DNA of 48,594 bases, taken from Leucobacter sp. UT-8R-CII-1-4 (GTDB taxonomy: Bacteria; Actinomycetota; Actinomycetes; Actinomycetales; Microbacteriaceae). Under the pieces are notes generated by a model. It saw only the letters and a list, made by a program, of their open reading frames with translations, made no database searches and was not told the origin of the DNA. Positions 17,342 through 26,157 of this stretch are shown here, piece after piece; the stretch's first letter is position 1, and each line of letters starts with the position of its first letter. The position numbers and the translations under genes are program-made. The stretch lies in NCBI RefSeq assembly GCF_030010235.1, contig NZ_JASCRS010000003.1:422478-471071 (forward strand), read 5' to 3'.

Positions 17342-18484
17342 ATGGATAAAGTTGCCTTTGTCGTCGATAGTTTGATCCAGTTCTATCGAGTGCAGAATGC
17401 TGCAAAAGAGCTCATTGCCAGTGGGGCAGAGGTGGCGGTGTTTGTGCCGGAGGACTCCGGGCACAATTCATCTGCGGCAGACACTCTGAAAGCGATTTCT
17501 GAGATGGGTTTCAGCGTCTTCGCAAATGCCGCGAAGAGTGAAACTCACTATCAAGTGGTGCTCGAAAGCTATCCCCTCAGCGATCTGCCTTCGATGCGTG
17601 GCTTGAAGTTCGACTATCGCATGAAGGTGCCGTATTTCTTGCTCGCTGCGAAGCCTTCGTCAAGCTATATCCCGTACTTGCAAGAACCATACGATGCAGC
17701 GTTTGTCTTCAGTAAGTACGAGGCTGATACTTTCCAAGCGTATGGGCGCTCCCACTTTGTTGATCCACCAAACTTTGCAAATCTTCGAAAGGCCCGAAAA
17801 GTCGAAGGTGGCCGACCGAAGCTGCTCTACTTACCTACGTTTAATGACAAAGTCTCGGAAGACTATGAGGCTATGTTGCGCGCATTTGAGCCGCTACGTT
17901 CACGTTTTCACATTGTCGTTAAGATGCACTCAGCGACGCAGTACCTCGATGAAGAGGCCGCCCATAGGACTGCGCTGCTGCGGATCGGACATGAAGTCCT
18001 CGATCAATCTGCTGATCTCGCTTCCGTCCTTGAAGAGTTTGACGTGGTGATTGCCGGCAACTCTGCGGCAGTTTTTGACGCGATCTACGCTGAAGTTCCG
18101 GTATGCGTGCTTTCTGAGGATGTCAACCGATTTCGAATGTACGGCGATACCCCACTTTTCAGTTTTGTGGAGTCCGGTACCATTCCGCAGGCGAAGAGCT
18201 TCGGCGAACTTGAACGGGCGGTTGATGCCGCTCTGCAGCTTCGTGAGGAACAGCTCACGCTAAAGAGCGAGCAGTTCACACCGCCGCAGGGTAGCGAGTC
18301 AAACCTTGCTCGCGTGGTGCTTTCGTACTGTGCTATTCCAATTGCAGAGAACACCTATGTGAATCTTCGGCGTTCGTTCATCCAATATTTTGAAGCGCAG
18401 ATTCAAGCACGTGAGGACTCTTTGAGTTGGCGTCTTACTGCACCGCTGAGATGGTTTCTAGACAAGCTCCGAAGCGTGCGTTGA
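17342..18484 (+). CDS. CDP-glycerol glycerophosphotransferase-like protein
   Basis: A 380-residue soluble protein that I place, with moderate confidence, in the TagB/TagF-like group. The C-terminal half has the family order LLYLPTF, then HIVVKMHS, then VVIAGNSAAVFDAIYAEVPVCVL, matching the YxPTxR, KxHP and DY(S)SxxFD motifs of CDP-glycerol transferases, but with Asn-Ser-Ala in place of Tyr-Ser-Ser. These enzymes transfer glycerol phosphate from CDP-glycerol to a lipid-linked glycan or chain. It could instead be a general GT-B enzyme. GGAAAGGA precedes the ATG. It follows the KAS III gene by 51 bases and may share its transcript. Confidence 0.6.
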   Translation: MDKVAFVVDSLIQFYRVQNAAKELIASGAEVAVFVPEDSGHNSSAADTLKAISEMGFSVFANAAKSETHYQVVLESYPLSDLPSMRGLKFDYRMKVPYFLLAAKPSSSYIPYLQEPYDAAFVFSKYEADTFQAYGRSHFVDPPNFANLRKARKVEGGRPKLLYLPTFNDKVSEDYEAMLRAFEPLRSRFHIVVKMHSATQYLDEEAAHRTALLRIGHEVLDQSADLASVLEEFDVVIAGNSAAVFDAIYAEVPVCVLSEDVNRFRMYGDTPLFSFVESGTIPQAKSFGELERAVDAALQLREEQLTLKSEQFTPPQGSESNLARVVLSYCAIPIAENTYVNLRRSFIQYFEAQIQAREDSLSWRLTAPLRWFLDKLRSVR

Positions 18485-18492
18485 GCTTCGGA
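18468..18492. terminator. Hairpin overlapping a stop codon
   Basis: TCCGAAGC (18468-18475) pairs perfectly with GCTTCGGA (18485-18492); the loop contains the TGA stop of the plus-strand gene. It lies between convergent genes and has no U tract. Confidence 0.45.
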
Positions 18493-18507
18493 CGTAACAC
18501 TCTTGAA

Positions 18508-19731
18508 TTACTCCTGAATCCAATGCTGTAGGAGCGCCCGCGCGCTGGCTTCACCATTGTGCAGAGACTTCACGTATTCCTGACCGAGATGAGCGGTAAT
18601 TCGGGCACGATCCGGATCTGCCAATAGCCCTTCGACTGTCGCGTGCAGAGTATCGAGGGTAGCTTCGACAACTGGAAGATCAAACCCGGTTTCCTGTCGA
18701 ATTCGCTCGCGAACGCTGGGCAACACGTGTCCTACGACAACTCGCCCACTCGCCATGGCTTCGCAGGCAGCGACACCGTAAGAGCCCAGACGGAACTGGT
18801 CAAGCACAATGTCGGCTGCCGCGAGCACTGCTGGCATCTCAGCTGACGGAACACCAGAAATTGTCTTGTAGTCGATTCGGTCGGCATCAATGAGGGGTTG
18901 CAACGCTGGAGCGATACGGTCGCTGCCTTTTTGCAGCGGATCGCTCGATACATGGATCACGCGAGGCTTTGCTGCGCTGAATAGCGGTCGTGAGCTATTC
19001 GCTTGAAATCTTGCAACATCCGCGATGACTGGGCACCAATGGCTGTCCGGTAATTCGGCGGCAAGATCTGGCGTTGAAATGAAAACCGGACGACCCAGCC
19101 GCTGTAGGAGGTCAAGATTGGCTTCGGCATCTGCCTGAAGGGTTTCGGTGCGTGGGTCTTCCGGGTATGGCGACCAGGGAGTCGCCAGCTGATGCATCGC
19201 TGGGTTGCGAATGTCCGTGCCGTGGCTGATGAAAGCAACTGAGACACCTGCTGCCTCTAGAGCGGCGACTTCGGCTTCTACGTTGCGACCGAAGCGTTTG
19301 CCAAACATTGGCCGTTCTGCTTCGACGAGCACATGTGTGAATTTGCTCGCAGCCTGCCATTCGGCTTCGGCCCACTCCGCCGAAGCGTTGATCGCTGCAA
19401 TTGGTACCAAGGTGTCGGCTTGAAACGCGAATCCTCCGGGTAGTTGGATCGCCATATTTCTCGCACCAATTTTAGGATCGGCTTGTTCGAGCGCGCGGGC
19501 CCAGAGGAAGCCTTGGCCCGCATAATTTGTGGGAGCTACGTATACCTTGACAGCACTCTCGGGAACAGTGGTTACTGGAGCAGAGCCGCCTCCAAGCAAT
19601 CGCGCGGCTAATTTGCCAACAACACCGTCAGGTTCGCGGGCTGCCGATTCCATGAGATTGCGTGCCCAACCGGGAAGGCGGGAACGGTGTTTAACTAGGT
19701 ACCCGGCGCAGCGCTCAAAAAAACTACTCAT
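18508..19731 (-). CDS. GT-B type glycosyltransferase (paralog group)
   Basis: A 407-residue paralog of the product of 12332-13519, with the same block order (APTNYAGQ, ARNMAIQLPGGF, HGTD, FISTPDL, KGSDRI, SYGVAACEAM). The donor-binding half is at residues 245-360. Its start overlaps the end of the upstream GT gene by eight bases, so both form one minus-strand unit. Two full paralogs and one distant member in the same locus suggest enzymes that make related linkages on one polymer. No signal peptide or membrane segment is seen. Donor and acceptor are unknown. Confidence 0.65.
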   Translation of the reverse strand: MSSFFERCAGYLVKHRSRLPGWARNLMESAAREPDGVVGKLAARLLGGGSAPVTTVPESAVKVYVAPTNYAGQGFLWARALEQADPKIGARNMAIQLPGGFAFQADTLVPIAAINASAEWAEAEWQAASKFTHVLVEAERPMFGKRFGRNVEAEVAALEAAGVSVAFISHGTDIRNPAMHQLATPWSPYPEDPRTETLQADAEANLDLLQRLGRPVFISTPDLAAELPDSHWCPVIADVARFQANSSRPLFSAAKPRVIHVSSDPLQKGSDRIAPALQPLIDADRIDYKTISGVPSAEMPAVLAAADIVLDQFRLGSYGVAACEAMASGRVVVGHVLPSVRERIRQETGFDLPVVEATLDTLHATVEGLLADPDRARITAHLGQEYVKSLHNGEASARALLQHWIQE

Positions 19732-20893
19732 CGTGAGGCCCCCGAGAAGCTGAAGACTCGATTACATCAGCCACCTTGTCGGCTACCGCATGCATAGAAC
19801 AGTGGGCCGTGGCCCACTCCGAGACTGCACGCCGTTGGTTTGCAGCAATGGGAGTCTCAGCGAGGACCCTCATCGCAGCGGTGATGGCGTCGACGCTGTA
19901 TTCCACCGAATACCCGGCGGGGACGACTGAGCTGGCGTCTTGCAAAAATGGGCCGGTTGGTCCGGGGCCAGCAAACAGCACGGGGCAACCTGCAGCCAGC
20001 GAGGAATACACCTTCGTAGTGAACGCATATTCGTAACCGCCACCCGGCAGTAGTGTCGCGAGCGACGCTGTGGCGCGGGACAATCTGACGTTGAGTTCCT
20101 CTGCCGCGACGGTTGATTCGAAGCCGACTGCGTCGGCAATTCCGAGCTCTGACGCGCGCTGCATCATCTCTTCTTGTCCGGTTCCGTTGCCGATGAATTG
20201 CAGCCGGAATTCGGGGTGAGTCAATCGGAACTGAGCAAAGGCTTCAATCAGAATGCTTGCTCCGTGGAGTTCTGTGTGTGTACCCGCGTAGAGGAAAACG
20301 GGTTCAATGGTGTCGGTCTTCACATAGTGAAAGGTCTCGGTGTCTGCGCCGTAACCGGTGATGACCATTCTGTTTTTCACGCCAAGTTCACGCACGCGGT
20401 CAACAACACCCTGTGAGATCGTAACGAGCGCGCGGGCGCCCTTGAGGGCGAATCTTTCGAATTCTCGTACGGTCTTCACCACTAAGCCAGAGTTCGTTGC
20501 GTGACTAGCCGCATCAGACCAGATATCGGCTGCATCGTATACGTACGGGATCCGTCGAATGGCACAGGCAATCCGAACTACGACACCTGTGGTCGGGGGT
20601 GGTTCGACAAATACAACGTCTGGCCGCCGAGTAGTTAGTAACCGAAAGAACAGCGGAATATCAAAACTCATGTACTGCAGGTAGCCGCGCACGTATCCGG
20701 TGCGATCACGAAGCACAGGGAAAGTGCGGACCTGTTCTTTTGGAGAACCGGGATCGAGATGTGAGGGTGGAGTCACTGTTAGCACCTCGACCTCATGGCC
20801 GCGAGAAGTCAGTGCATCTGCAACTCCGCCAAGCATGAGGGATGCGGCGGAAGGCTCCGGTCGATATATGCGGCTGGTGATGACAACTCTCAT
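19724..20893 (-). CDS. GT4 glycosyltransferase, WcaI/WbuB-like
   Basis: A 389-residue GT-B enzyme of family 4. The N terminus RVVITSRIYRPEPSAASLM and GHEVEVLTVTPP are typical of the WcaI/WbuB branch used in polysaccharide assembly. The donor half contains FIGNGTGQEEM and the KVYSSLAAGCPVLFAGPG block. A hydrophobic stretch near residue 85 (FFRLLTTRRPDVVFVEPPPTTGVV) may touch the membrane. ATG 20893 is the start; the upstream GGGTG is only a weak ribosome site. It is first in a two-gene unit with 18508-19731. Confidence 0.78.
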   Translation of the reverse strand: MRVVITSRIYRPEPSAASLMLGGVADALTSRGHEVEVLTVTPPSHLDPGSPKEQVRTFPVLRDRTGYVRGYLQYMSFDIPLFFRLLTTRRPDVVFVEPPPTTGVVVRIACAIRRIPYVYDAADIWSDAASHATNSGLVVKTVREFERFALKGARALVTISQGVVDRVRELGVKNRMVITGYGADTETFHYVKTDTIEPVFLYAGTHTELHGASILIEAFAQFRLTHPEFRLQFIGNGTGQEEMMQRASELGIADAVGFESTVAAEELNVRLSRATASLATLLPGGGYEYAFTTKVYSSLAAGCPVLFAGPGPTGPFLQDASSVVPAGYSVEYSVDAITAAMRVLAETPIAANQRRAVSEWATAHCSMHAVADKVADVIESSASRGPHDE

Positions 20894-20993
20894 TTAACAC
20901 CCGTCCAAACCATGTTCTGAATTCTATCGAAGTCTTGGTGCAGAAAGGCAGGGTAAGCTCAAACCCGGCAACACAGTGACGGAGGAATGATCA

Positions 20994-22775
20994 GTGAAAA
21001 GCCTGTGGAACACTCTGAACGAGTTGTTCAAAGTGCTCCCGAAGGGGTCGAAAGCCTTCTACATCGGCTATTCGGTGCTTACCGGAATGCTTGCAATTCT
21101 TGACTCGTTCGCGCTCGCTTTGATCGTTGTGGTGACTTCGCCACTCGCGACGGGTACCGGAATGACGCTGCCCGTTGTTGGAGAAGTGCCAGAGTCGGCC
21201 ACTCCAATCTTGGTGATTGTGATTTGCGGCCTCTTCGTTTTGAAGGGCGTTTTCGCGCTTATTCTGCACCGTCGTGCGACGAGGCGCTTCGCTCGCTACG
21301 AACTTGAGGCTGGCGATCAGCTGTTCAGTACCTACATTCACTCGAGCTGGGAGCGTCGCTCACAGCTGAGCACCCCAGAGGTGACCCGCATCGTTGATAC
21401 CGCGATGGCAAACACCAACCTTGGTTTCCTGCTGCAGATCTCGATGATCCCCGGTAACGTCATGACCTTCCTCGCGACGATTCTGGTGCTCGTGATCGCG
21501 CAGCCGGTCACCGCGCTGATCGCGCTGGTCTACTTGCTTTCAATCGCACTCTTGATGAACCGCTTTGTGAGCCGCGCTGCAAAACGTGCCGGTGAGGCAA
21601 ACCGTGACCTGGTTTACCGCATGGCGACGGTCATGACCGAAATGGTAGAAGCGCTGAAAGAGGTCACGCTGCGTGGCAAACTCGGCGAAATCGGCCGCGT
21701 CATTTCAAAAGATCGTGTGAAGGCCACCGATGCTCGCGCCGACATGGCGTACCTCAGTCAGGTGCCGAAGTACGCATTTGAGACCGCGCTGATCGGCGGA
21801 GTGGTGCTCGTTGGTGGCGCCGCATACATGATGGGCGGTCTTGGGGGCGCGACGGTGGCCGTTGGTCTTTTCGCCGTCACCGGGTTCCGCGTGATTCCAG
21901 CTCTCAACGGCATTCAGTCTTGCCTTGCTTCGGCTTCGTCGAATGAGGTGTACGCGCTTGATGTGATTCGTGAGTTGCAACAGGCAAACACCGATACGCC
22001 GAGCGAAGACGAAAGGGATGACGCGCGTGAGTTGCCTGGCAACCCGCAACAACTTGAGCTGAAGAATGTGCAGTTCCGCTACCCAGATACCGACTCGAAT
22101 GTGCTCGATGGCATTTCCCTTTCGATTCCTTTCGGTTCGAGTTTGGCGATCGTTGGACCATCTGGCGCCGGCAAATCCACTCTGATCGACATTTTGCTTG
22201 GGTTGAGTACGCCTACCGGTGGCGAACTCTGCATCGACGATGTTTCGCTCGAAGACGCACTCGGCCAGTGGCGTAGGCGCGTCGGCTATGTGCCGCAGCG
22301 CGTGGCCCTCTTTGACGGCAGCATCGCGCAAAACGTCGCTCTTACCTGGGAAGAGAACTATGACCTTGAGCAGGTCGAGCGCGCACTGCAGCGTGCTCAC
22401 CTCACTTCGCTTGCTGAGCGCGAGGGCGGATTGCTTGCGCGTATCGGTGAGCGAGGTGAATCAATTTCTGGCGGTCAGCAACAGCGTCTCGGCATTGCCC
22501 GCGCACTGTATTCCGATCCGCTCGTTATGGTGATGGACGAAGCGACAAGCTCTCTCGACACCGCAACAGAGAATCGAGTCACCCAGTCCATGCGTGAGCT
22601 GCAGGGTGAGGTGACGTTTATTACCGTCGCCCATCGACTCGCAACGATTCGTGATTACGATCAGGTTTGTTACCTCGATGGCGGCAAGATTCGTGGCATT
22701 GGTTCATTTGATGAGGTCGTTAAACAGGTGCCAGATTTCGCGATTCAGGCAAAGCTGGCAGGCTTGACCGCATGA
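20994..22775 (+). CDS. ABC exporter, paralog of the 4515-6293 exporter
   Basis: A 593-residue fused ABC exporter with six predicted membrane segments and a C-terminal ATPase: Walker A GPSGAGKST (Lys394), signature SGGQQQR, Walker B LVMVMDEATS. It aligns end to end with the first exporter, starting (M)xSLWxTLxELF in both, and the ATPase DNA is similar as well. GGAGGA lies seven bases before the GTG start. The last bases overlap the next GT gene by ATGA, as in the first module. It probably flips or exports a lipid-linked glycan; why the locus needs two such exporters is not clear from the sequence. Confidence 0.85.
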   Translation: MKSLWNTLNELFKVLPKGSKAFYIGYSVLTGMLAILDSFALALIVVVTSPLATGTGMTLPVVGEVPESATPILVIVICGLFVLKGVFALILHRRATRRFARYELEAGDQLFSTYIHSSWERRSQLSTPEVTRIVDTAMANTNLGFLLQISMIPGNVMTFLATILVLVIAQPVTALIALVYLLSIALLMNRFVSRAAKRAGEANRDLVYRMATVMTEMVEALKEVTLRGKLGEIGRVISKDRVKATDARADMAYLSQVPKYAFETALIGGVVLVGGAAYMMGGLGGATVAVGLFAVTGFRVIPALNGIQSCLASASSNEVYALDVIRELQQANTDTPSEDERDDARELPGNPQQLELKNVQFRYPDTDSNVLDGISLSIPFGSSLAIVGPSGAGKSTLIDILLGLSTPTGGELCIDDVSLEDALGQWRRRVGYVPQRVALFDGSIAQNVALTWEENYDLEQVERALQRAHLTSLAEREGGLLARIGERGESISGGQQQRLGIARALYSDPLVMVMDEATSSLDTATENRVTQSMRELQGEVTFITVAHRLATIRDYDQVCYLDGGKIRGIGSFDEVVKQVPDFAIQAKLAGLTA

Positions 22776-24130
22776 ACCAGCAAGTGAGCTTGATGCCGAA
22801 AGATGCACCGACGCGTGTGCTCGTGATTACCGGCGATGTGCTCGGCGCGAAGATGGCGGGTCCCGCGATTCGCGCGTGGGAGATGTCAAAGGCCCTGCAT
22901 CAGGTGTGTGACGTGCGTTTGGTGTCGACACAGGCATCAACTCTTGAACACGACGATTTTGTTGTTGAGCATGTTGACGAGGCAGCTCTGAAGCGCCATG
23001 TCGATTGGTGCGAGGTGCTCGTTTTTCAGGGCTACACGCTTTCGACCTTCCCTTGGATCCGAAACACTGACACCATCATCGTGGCCGATATCTATGACCC
23101 GATGCACCTTGAATATCTTGAGCAGGGCAAAGACGATAGCCCTCGCAAACGCGCGAAAACCACGGAGTACATCTCTGAGGTGCTGAATGTGCAGCTTGAG
23201 CTTGCTGACTTTATGCTCTGCGCTTCCGAGAAGCAGCGAGACTTTTGGCTCGGTCAGCTTTCAGCGGTGTCGAGGATCAACCCGCTCAATTACGACCCTG
23301 ACCCGAGCTTGCGCTCGCTTATCGATATTGCTCCATTTGGTATTTCGAATACCCCAGCGGTGCAGACGCGGCACGCGATTAAGGGGTCAGTCGAGGGAAT
23401 TGGCGCAGACGACCAGGTAATCATTTGGGGTGGCGGGGTCTACAACTGGTTTGATCCGCTTACCCTGATCAACGCAGTTGCCTCACTTGTTGAACGACAT
23501 CCGAAGCTGCGGCTCTACTTTCTTGGTGTGAAGCATCCGAACCCAGATGTGCCAGCCATGAAGATGGCCGCCGAGACGATGCGACTTTCAGACGAACTTG
23601 GGTTGACCGGAAAACACGTGTTCTTTAACACTGAGTGGGTCGACTACGAGGATCGCGTGAACTATCTGCTCGACGCTGATTTGGGCGTCAGTACCCACTT
23701 CGAGCATGTCGAGACGGCGTTTAGTTTCCGCACTCGTATCCTTGACTACCTTTGGGCGGGTCTGCCGATCGTCTCGACCGACGGCGATACTTTCGCCGAT
23801 CTGGTGCGTGCGCACGACCTCGGTGCCGTGGTGCCACCAGAAGATGTTGACGCACTCGCGACAGCGATCGAAGAGGTGCTGTATTCGCCAGAGCGTGCCG
23901 AAATGAGCGAGCGCGTGCTTGCCTTCGGCGAGACGATGCGTTGGGAGCGCACCCTTGAAACGCTGCTGGCTTTTTGCGTGCAGCCACGCCAAGCAGCCGA
24001 TCGAATTCGACGGGCCTCGCCAGTCGGTAAAGAGGTAACTCGTTCGATCGGGCGCCTGCGCCACACTACTTTCTGGCGGCGTTCCGAGGGATTCCGCCTA
24101 TTTGTTCGTAAGCTCATTCCGAGCAGGTAA
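22772..24130 (+). CDS. GT4 glycosyltransferase coupled to the second ABC exporter
   Basis: A 452-residue GT-B enzyme. VLVITGDVLGAKMAGPAIR carries the glycine-rich acceptor loop, VIIWGGGVYNWFDPLTLI begins the donor Rossmann half, and FSFRTRILDYLWAGLPIVST is the GT4 nucleotide-sugar helix with its Asp and Gly residues. About 50 basic residues extend past the domain and may bind the membrane surface. ATGA overlap with the exporter implies coupled translation. It is not a close relative of the GT at 6290, so the two modules share exporters but differ in the sugar they probably add. Confidence 0.8.
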   Translation: MNQQVSLMPKDAPTRVLVITGDVLGAKMAGPAIRAWEMSKALHQVCDVRLVSTQASTLEHDDFVVEHVDEAALKRHVDWCEVLVFQGYTLSTFPWIRNTDTIIVADIYDPMHLEYLEQGKDDSPRKRAKTTEYISEVLNVQLELADFMLCASEKQRDFWLGQLSAVSRINPLNYDPDPSLRSLIDIAPFGISNTPAVQTRHAIKGSVEGIGADDQVIIWGGGVYNWFDPLTLINAVASLVERHPKLRLYFLGVKHPNPDVPAMKMAAETMRLSDELGLTGKHVFFNTEWVDYEDRVNYLLDADLGVSTHFEHVETAFSFRTRILDYLWAGLPIVSTDGDTFADLVRAHDLGAVVPPEDVDALATAIEEVLYSPERAEMSERVLAFGETMRWERTLETLLAFCVQPRQAADRIRRASPVGKEVTRSIGRLRHTTFWRRSEGFRLFVRKLIPSR

Positions 24131-24186
24131 CACTTGGCTAGCATGCTGAGCGGGCAGATTGCGCCCTCGAGAGGATATTCGAACTG

Positions 24187-25725
24187 ATGGTTTCACGTAG
24201 AACGCGACGGATCGTGCTCGCTGTCTTGACGGCGGTGTTCGCGTTTGCGGGGCTCGGCGCTTGGGCGATCGCGTCTCCCGTCGGTGCCGCGCCAGACGAT
24301 GACTACCACCTGGCCAGCATCTGGTGTGGCCTTGGCGACCGCGAGGGTCTGTGCGCGCCAGGGGATCAGCCGAACGAGCGGGTAGTCTCTGAGCGGCTTA
24401 TCGAGAGCTCCGGCTGCTTTGCTCAGCAGTCAGAGAAGAGCGCCCAGTGCGCGCTCGATGATTCTCGTATGATTTCCACCGAGCGAGGCAACTTTGTCGG
24501 TGCCTACCCGCCGGTGTTTTACGCAGTGATGTCGGTGTTTGCGACTCCAGATATTGCGGTTTCCACTGTGGTGATGCGCCTCGTGAATGCTGGTCTCTTT
24601 GTGGGCGCGGTGTTCTCAGTCTTGGCGCTCTTGCGCCCGGGCCAGCGCGGGCCAATCATTTGGACGAGCGTAGTGGCATTGGTGCCACTGGGTGTGTTTA
24701 TTATTCCGAGCGTGAACCCAAGTTCCTGGGCGTTGTTGGCAGGGCTTCTGGTTTGGGTTGCGAACTACGGCTATTTCACGGCGACAACCTTGCCAAGAAG
24801 AATCGCGCTCGGTGCTATTACCGTGGTTATCGCGGTGATGGGCGCTGGGACCCGTGGTGATTCGGCAGTATTTGTTGCGTTTGCAGCTCTCGCCGCCATG
24901 ATTCTGACTTTTGAGAAGAATCGTGTTTGGCTAAAAAAGGCCATTCTTTCGTTTGCCGTCATTGTTATTGGCGCTTTTTTCTTCCTGGCTTCGGGGCAGT
25001 CAACTGGTGCGGCAGTCGCCACCGTGACTCAGGGCGGGGCAACTGCGGTCTCAGCTGATGAGCTTGGCGCTGCGACCGAATCTGGAATGGGGCTAGTTTT
25101 CAGCAACCTGCTCGATTTGCCTTGGCTTTGGACCGGCGGCACCGGCACCTGGGGTCTTGGCTGGTTCGACACTCCGCTCGTGAAGTCTGTTTGGGTGCTC
25201 ATGATCGGGGTGCTCTTTGCGATTGTGCTTTGGGGACTGCGAGTGACCTCAATGCGCAAGGGCATCGTGCTGATTCTTGCATTCAGCGCACTCGTGGTGA
25301 TTCCTTTGTATGTTCTACACGGCGAGGGCGCACGGGTTGGCGACTGGGTACAGCCTAGATACATGTTGCCGCTGCTGATTATTCTGATCGGCCTCGCCAT
25401 TTACGGCTTTGCCCACGATCACCTCGGGCTAAGTCGATTGCAAGCTGGTGTGCTGTTTGCGGCCGTGGCACTGGCGAATTCACTTTCGCTCAGAAACAAT
25501 ATGCGCCGCTATATCACTGGTACTGATGTTGGCGGCTTTAATCTGAACCACAACATGGAATGGTGGTGGGATATTCCTGTCTCGCCAATGCTTGTTTGGT
25601 TTGGCGGCAGTGGCGCATTCGCGCTCACGCTACTCGGTGCATGGCTTTGGCTCTACCCGAAGGGTGTTCGGCCGGTGCCAGCGCAAGAAGAGATTTCGCC
25701 AGAACTGAGGCGTTCAATCCGATAG
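24187..25725 (+). CDS. DUF2142-like polytopic membrane protein
   Basis: A 512-residue membrane protein with about ten to twelve hydrophobic segments. The first loop has APDDDYHLASIW, which fits the conserved acidic PDE(x)AH-type motif of DUF2142 proteins. These are thought to resemble GT-C glycosyltransferases that use polyprenyl-phosphate sugars on the outer face of the membrane; the assignment to that role is inference. The external loop near residues 60-95 has three cysteines. GAGAGGA lies upstream of the ATG. The 3' end overlaps that of the convergent gene by 12 bases. Confidence 0.65.
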   Translation: MVSRRTRRIVLAVLTAVFAFAGLGAWAIASPVGAAPDDDYHLASIWCGLGDREGLCAPGDQPNERVVSERLIESSGCFAQQSEKSAQCALDDSRMISTERGNFVGAYPPVFYAVMSVFATPDIAVSTVVMRLVNAGLFVGAVFSVLALLRPGQRGPIIWTSVVALVPLGVFIIPSVNPSSWALLAGLLVWVANYGYFTATTLPRRIALGAITVVIAVMGAGTRGDSAVFVAFAALAAMILTFEKNRVWLKKAILSFAVIVIGAFFFLASGQSTGAAVATVTQGGATAVSADELGAATESGMGLVFSNLLDLPWLWTGGTGTWGLGWFDTPLVKSVWVLMIGVLFAIVLWGLRVTSMRKGIVLILAFSALVVIPLYVLHGEGARVGDWVQPRYMLPLLIILIGLAIYGFAHDHLGLSRLQAGVLFAAVALANSLSLRNNMRRYITGTDVGGFNLNHNMEWWWDIPVSPMLVWFGGSGAFALTLLGAWLWLYPKGVRPVPAQEEISPELRRSIR

Positions 25726-26091
25726 ATCTGTTGGGGTGTGGACGTCGAGAGCGTTTGCTACCAGCCACACCGCTGGGGTGAGCTCCGGGCAAGCTGACGC
25801 GATTTCTCGGAGCAATTCGAACTCCACATGATCGGCGTTGCGTTTGTGCTCCGCAGCCTCGTCGGTGCTTCCGTGCCCGGCGAGCCTCGCGAGCGAGAAC
25901 TCGGCAAGTTGTCCACGTTCTTCAAGGAGTTCGCTTCGTAGCTCGAACACGACGAACTCATCAACCGATGGAATCTCAGAAAGAGTGGTGAGCGGGTCTT
26001 CGCCTTCTCTGCCGCGATACTCGAGTATCGCGGTTCGCTCGATTGTCGCGAAATTTCGCAATTGCGCGAGTCGTTCAGAAGTCAGCATCAC
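25714..26091 (-). CDS. Conserved-looking acidic protein of unknown function
   Basis: A 125-residue soluble protein rich in Glu and Leu that I do not recognise. Codon choice on this strand looks coding (third-position G/C, few rare codons), while the opposite frame gives a Ser/Arg-rich sequence typical of shadow frames. It is predicted to be mostly helical, with alternating charged residues (FELRSELLEERGQL). It has no membrane segment or signal. The start is one of two adjacent ATGs (26091 or 26088). A perfect 22-bp palindrome (26012-26033) lies within its 5' part. Its last codons overlap the convergent DUF2142 gene. Confidence 0.55.
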   Translation of the reverse strand: MMLTSERLAQLRNFATIERTAILEYRGREGEDPLTTLSEIPSVDEFVVFELRSELLEERGQLAEFSLARLAGHGSTDEAAEHKRNADHVEFELLREIASACPELTPAVWLVANALDVHTPTDLSD

Positions 26092-26144
26092 TCGAAAGAG
26101 CTTAGAGCACCACCATGAGTGCTTCCGACTTCGGAAAGCCCACC

Positions 26145-26157
26145 TAGACTTTGATCT
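26145..26157 (+). promoter_or_regulatory. -10 box of a probable leaderless promoter
   Basis: TAGACT at 26145-26150, a 7-base spacer, then the GTG at 26158. Confidence 0.5.

Noticed and set aside
22004..22400. Open frame on the minus strand of the second exporter
   Set aside because: It mirrors the high-G/C third positions of the exporter gene and has no ribosome site or recognisable domain.
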